Made by a program: the position numbers and the translations under genes. A stretch of 8,445 nucleotides of DNA from positions 1-8,445 of the forward strand of contig JAPWUT010000065.1 of NCBI GenBank assembly GCA_028275425.1. Reading direction: 5' to 3'. Positions 5,972 to 8,445 of this stretch are shown in pieces (the stretch's first letter is position 1; each line of letters opens with the position of its first letter). The DNA is from Anaerolineae bacterium (lineage in GTDB: Bacteria; Chloroflexota; Anaerolineae; SpSt-600). Under the pieces are notes generated by a model, which was given only the letters and a program-made list of their open reading frames with translations, was not told the DNA's origin and did no database searches.

Positions 5972-6387
5972 GCAGGTAGCCTACTCTTGCCAACCCTGCC
6001 ACGAGCGAGCCCCAAAACGCTGGCAAACCCTCAGCCTACGGGGGTGGGCAAAACGGGGGTGGAGGGGGCGCAGCCCCCTCCCAGGGGGCTTGGGGGATGT
6101 GCCCCCAAAATCTTCAAAGAAGGGGCAAGCAGCTAACTCTTACCACCCCGCCACGAGTGGGGCCCAAAACGCTGGCAAACCCTCAGCCTACGGAGGTGGG
6201 CAAAACGGGGGTGGAGGAGGCGCAGCCCCCCTCCCAGGGGGCTTGGGGGATGTGTCCCCAAAATCTTCAAAGAAGGGGCGAGCAGCCAACTCTTACCACC
6301 CCGCCACGAGTGGGGCCCAAAACCCTGGCAAACCCTAAGCCCACGAGGGTGGGCAAAACGGGGGGTCCAGGGGGCGAAGCCCCACGG
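5972..6387 (+). repeat. Intergenic tandem repeat array C (three units) between convergent genes
   Basis: Same family and orientation as arrays A and B, with anchors at 6001, 6153 and 6306 (periods 152 and 153 bp). The first anchor is degenerate (ACGAGCGAGCCC), so the left border near 5972 is approximate. Units 1 and 2 carry type II hairpin 1 (6061-6081; imperfect at 6213-6234). The last unit carries a shortened type I hairpin 1 (about 6367-6385). Hairpin 2 is at 6090-6108 and 6243-6261; in the second copy one C-G pair has become a G-T wobble. G-quadruplex motifs are at 6040-6068 and 6347-6374; the middle unit has lost its motif. Hairpin 4 in the last unit is fully paired (GCCCAC against GTGGGC). 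The array ends about 8 bp from the stop codon of the minus-strand gene and could separate convergent transcription. Open frames within it shift between units and are not credible genes. Confidence 0.9.
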
Positions 6388-6395
6388 CTAAAAAT

Positions 6396-7184
6396 TCATG
6401 CCACTTGGTAACCTTCCTCACGGAGGAGGTCCCTCAAAAGGCGAGCTGTGTCCACCGCCTGCCCCCGCCAATGGTTGTTGGCGAAGGCAAAAACTACCCC
6501 CGCTTTCTCCTGAAGGTACCCTATCTTCGGGACCCACTCCTCTAACTCTTCCCGGCTATAAGTGTAATCGTAGCGCTCCCAGGCCTCCTCGTGCTCCCAC
6601 CACTTCTCCTTGTTGCGGCCGTGAAATCGCACATAAGCTACGTTGGAGGTAGCCTCTGCGATTGGGGGAATGAGGCCTTTAAGAGGTGGTTCATCCACGC
6701 AGCAAAAGCCCAAATCGTTCTCCCGGAGGAAATCAAATGTTTCCTTGGTGAGCCACCTGGCATTGCGAAACTCTATCACCAGTGGGAAATCGGCCATTTT
6801 CCCCCGCAGAGCCTTCAAGTATTCCCTGTTCTCCTGCGAGGGGGCAAAGGAATAAGGGAATTGGGCCAGAATGCAGCCCAGTTTTCCCTCTTGAGCCAGA
6901 GGTTCTATACCTGCCAGGAACTCTCGGAAATCGGCATCAGTTGCCTCGCGGGAATGGGTTATACCCTGATAGGCTTTGACGGTGAAGAGGAAGCCTTTGG
7001 GAACCCTACGAGCCAGCCCTTTCAAAGTGGAGCGGTCAGGCTGACGGTAATAGGTGAAGTTTAGCTCGCAGGCCTTGAAGTGGCGGGCATAATAGGAGAG
7101 CCAGAGGTAAGGAGCTAAGCCCTCAGGGTAGAAAGGGCCAACCCAATCATCGTAACTGAAACCGCTCGTCCCTACGTAAATCAT
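6396..7184 (-). CDS. DUF72 (YecE-like) family protein
   Basis: 262 residues, full length for this family of TIM-barrel-like proteins whose biochemical role is not established. Family hallmarks are visible in order: IYVGTSGFSYDDW at the N-terminus, FKACELNFTYYRQP, FLFTVKAYQGITH, GCILAQFPYSF, PLVIEFRNARW, YVRFHGRN, and near the C-terminus VFAFANNHWRGQAVDTARLL. The conserved Glu, Arg, His and Asn residues of these motifs are all present. The ATG starts 2 bp after the argS stop codon, so it is very probably co-transcribed with argS and translated with it. The pairing is not one I recognise as a classical operon, and no function should be read from it. It converges on recN, with repeat array C between. 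Confidence 0.92.
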   Translation of the reverse strand: MIYVGTSGFSYDDWVGPFYPEGLAPYLWLSYYARHFKACELNFTYYRQPDRSTLKGLARRVPKGFLFTVKAYQGITHSREATDADFREFLAGIEPLAQEGKLGCILAQFPYSFAPSQENREYLKALRGKMADFPLVIEFRNARWLTKETFDFLRENDLGFCCVDEPPLKGLIPPIAEATSNVAYVRFHGRNKEKWWEHEEAWERYDYTYSREELEEWVPKIGYLQEKAGVVFAFANNHWRGQAVDTARLLRDLLREEGYQVA

Positions 7185-7186
7185 CC

Positions 7187-8445
7187 CTACATCCTTTCCG
7201 GCGCCTTCACGCCCATAAGCTTGAGGACTTTCCCCAATATTATCTGGGTAGCTTTGACCAACTTCAAGCGGGCCATAGTGATTTCCCTATCTTCCGGGCT
7301 TGAAGAAAGGACCCGGCAATCGCGGTAGAACAAGTGGAAAGCGCTGGCCAGCTCCTGCGAGTAAAAGGCCAAGTGATGAGGAGCCAATTGGTTCACCACC
7401 AGCTCAATTATCTCCGGCAGCCGGACAAGCTGCCTTATGAGGGCCAACTCACGCGGGTGGGTGAGGAGCCGGACATCCCCTTGAGAATAGTCCAAATCGC
7501 CAGCATTCCGGAAGATGCTGCAGATGCGAGCATGGGCATACTGAACGTAGTAAACCGGGTTTTCGGAAGATTGCTGGACAGCCAAATCAAGGTCAAAATC
7601 CATGTGGCTTGAAGGGGCCCGGGCCAAGAGGAAGAACCGGACAGCATCGGGCCCCACTTCTTCGGCCAGTTCCCGCAGCGTTATTATCTCCCCAGTCCTT
7701 TTGGAAAGCCTCACCTCCTTCCCGCCCCTCTTAAGAGTCACCATCTGGTACAGGACCACCGAAAGCCTTTCGGGGTCAAGCCCGAAAGCCTTCATCATTG
7801 CCTTCATCCTCGGCACGTGCCCCTGGTGGTCGGCCCCCCAGACATCAATCACCCAATCAAAACCACGCCGGAAGAATTTATCGTAATGGTAGGCGATGTC
7901 GGAAGCGAAATACGTTGGCTCGCCCGTCCGGCGCACTATGACGTTATCTTTATCCTCGCCCAATTCGGAAGAGACAAACCAAATTGCTCCATCCTTCTCG
8001 GCGATGAACCCCTTTTCCCTGAGGATTTCCATGACCTTCTCAAACAAGCCATCCCTGTAAAGGCTTCGTTCTGAGAACCAATTATCGTAGCGGACCCCGA
8101 TGAATTCCAGGTCGGCCTTTATCCTGGCCAGCATCTTCTCCAGGCCTATTTCCCCGATAGCTTCTATTGCCTTTTCCCTCGGCATGTGCAGGAACTTATC
8201 CCCCTCTTCCGAGGCTATCTCTCGGCCGAGTTCTACCATGTAAGAGCCACGGTAACCCTGTTCGGGGATAGGCTCATCAACTCCCAGGGCTTGGGCATAG
8301 CGGGCGAAGAGCGTTTCGGCAAAGAGGCGCATCTGTGTTCCGGCATCGTTGACGTAATACTCACGCTGGACTTTGTAGCCTGCCGCCTCTAAGACATTGG
8401 CCAGCACATCCCCAATCACTGCGTTGCGGCCTGAGCCCACGGTTA
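7187..8445 (-). CDS. argS: Arginyl-tRNA synthetase, C-terminal three quarters (5' end outside window)
   Basis: Class I synthetase that charges tRNA-Arg with arginine in the cytoplasm. About 419 codons are visible and the frame stays open to the window edge, so roughly 130-150 N-terminal residues are missing. The GTG at 8440 is an internal codon, not the start. Recognised segments: GSGRNAVIGD then REYYVNDAGTQ just after the class I HIGH region; DVWGADHQGHVPRMKAMMKAFG; the KMSKS-equivalent loop EVRLSKRTGEIITLRELAEEVGPDAVRFF (SKRTG at 7691-7705); and the DALR-type anticodon-binding domain from NPVYYVQYAHARICSI to the end, closing with LMGVKAPERM as is usual for ArgS. The HIGH-equivalent reads TVGS, replacing both histidines. 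The stop TAG is 2 bp before the next start on this strand. Confidence 0.96.
   Translation of the reverse strand, partial: TVGSGRNAVIGDVLANVLEAAGYKVQREYYVNDAGTQMRLFAETLFARYAQALGVDEPIPEQGYRGSYMVELGREIASEEGDKFLHMPREKAIEAIGEIGLEKMLARIKADLEFIGVRYDNWFSERSLYRDGLFEKVMEILREKGFIAEKDGAIWFVSSELGEDKDNVIVRRTGEPTYFASDIAYHYDKFFRRGFDWVIDVWGADHQGHVPRMKAMMKAFGLDPERLSVVLYQMVTLKRGGKEVRLSKRTGEIITLRELAEEVGPDAVRFFLLARAPSSHMDFDLDLAVQQSSENPVYYVQYAHARICSIFRNAGDLDYSQGDVRLLTHPRELALIRQLVRLPEIIELVVNQLAPHHLAFYSQELASAFHLFYRDCRVLSSSPEDREITMARLKLVKATQIILGKVLKLMGVKAPERM
7192..7196 (-). promoter_or_regulatory. Ribosome binding site of the DUF72 gene, inside the argS 3' end
   Basis: On the minus strand AAGGA lies seven bases before the ATG at 7184 and within the last codons of argS. 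This spacing is good and fixes the start. It also indicates that no separate promoter is needed. Confidence 0.65.

Noticed and set aside
6097..6411. Repetitive small protein starting at the ATG in the hairpin 2 loop (motif CPQN...PPRVGPKTLANP) in arrays B and C
   Set aside because: The peptide recurs, but unit periods of 152 and 155 bp break the frame, several frames are open at once, and the array A copy reads differently. Conservation follows hairpins and G-tracts, not codon third positions.
8186..8392. Plus-strand open frames opposite argS and DUF72 (for example 6591-7064, 7817-8074, 8186-8392)
   Set aside because: These are shadows of clearly conserved minus-strand genes, and their translations show no family features.
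8438..8440. GTG at 8440 as the argS start codon
   Set aside because: The frame continues to the window edge and the first visible residues already lie in the HIGH region of the catalytic domain, so the true start is outside the window.

Overview
The window looks like part of a thermophilic or moderately thermophilic Chloroflexota (Anaerolineae-like) genome. This is an inference from style, not from a marker gene. The points in favour are a membrane-anchored LysM protein with long Pro/Thr linkers, a sensor-kinase-like protein with an altered H-box, an ArgS with an RLSKRTG version of the KMSKS loop, and GC-rich structured intergenic repeats. There is no rRNA, tRNA, transposase, CRISPR array or phage gene.

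Layout: 1-420 is a GC-rich tandem repeat array (array A). One of its units is a chimera carrying an unrelated 81-bp hairpin element. A good sigma70-type promoter at 427-455 follows. Then come two overlapping plus-strand genes: a 7-TM/GAF/PAS histidine-kinase-like protein (478-2997) and a membrane-anchored double-LysM protein (2973-3836). Array B (3836-4056) begins at the LysM stop codon. A promoter with a perfect palindrome over its -10 region (4088-4127) precedes recN (4132-5862). Array C (about 5972-6387) fills the gap between recN and the convergent minus-strand pair argS (7187 to the window edge, 5' end missing) and a DUF72/YecE-family gene (6396-7184).

The functional units appear to be: (1) an envelope-sensing or envelope-binding pair, in which the LysM start lies inside the kinase gene; (2) recN, a separately transcribed DNA double-strand-break repair gene with a candidate operator; (3) argS-DUF72, a tightly packed operon pairing translation with a protein of unknown function. 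No response regulator is visible near the kinase-like gene.

The most unusual content is the intergenic repeat family. Seven units of about 150-158 bp sit at three loci, all in the same orientation. They hold three conserved hairpins with compensatory and plus-strand wobble changes, and a canonical G-quadruplex motif is kept in six of seven units. The second is the kinase-like protein, whose phospho-acceptor His is a Ser although its ATP-binding motifs are intact.
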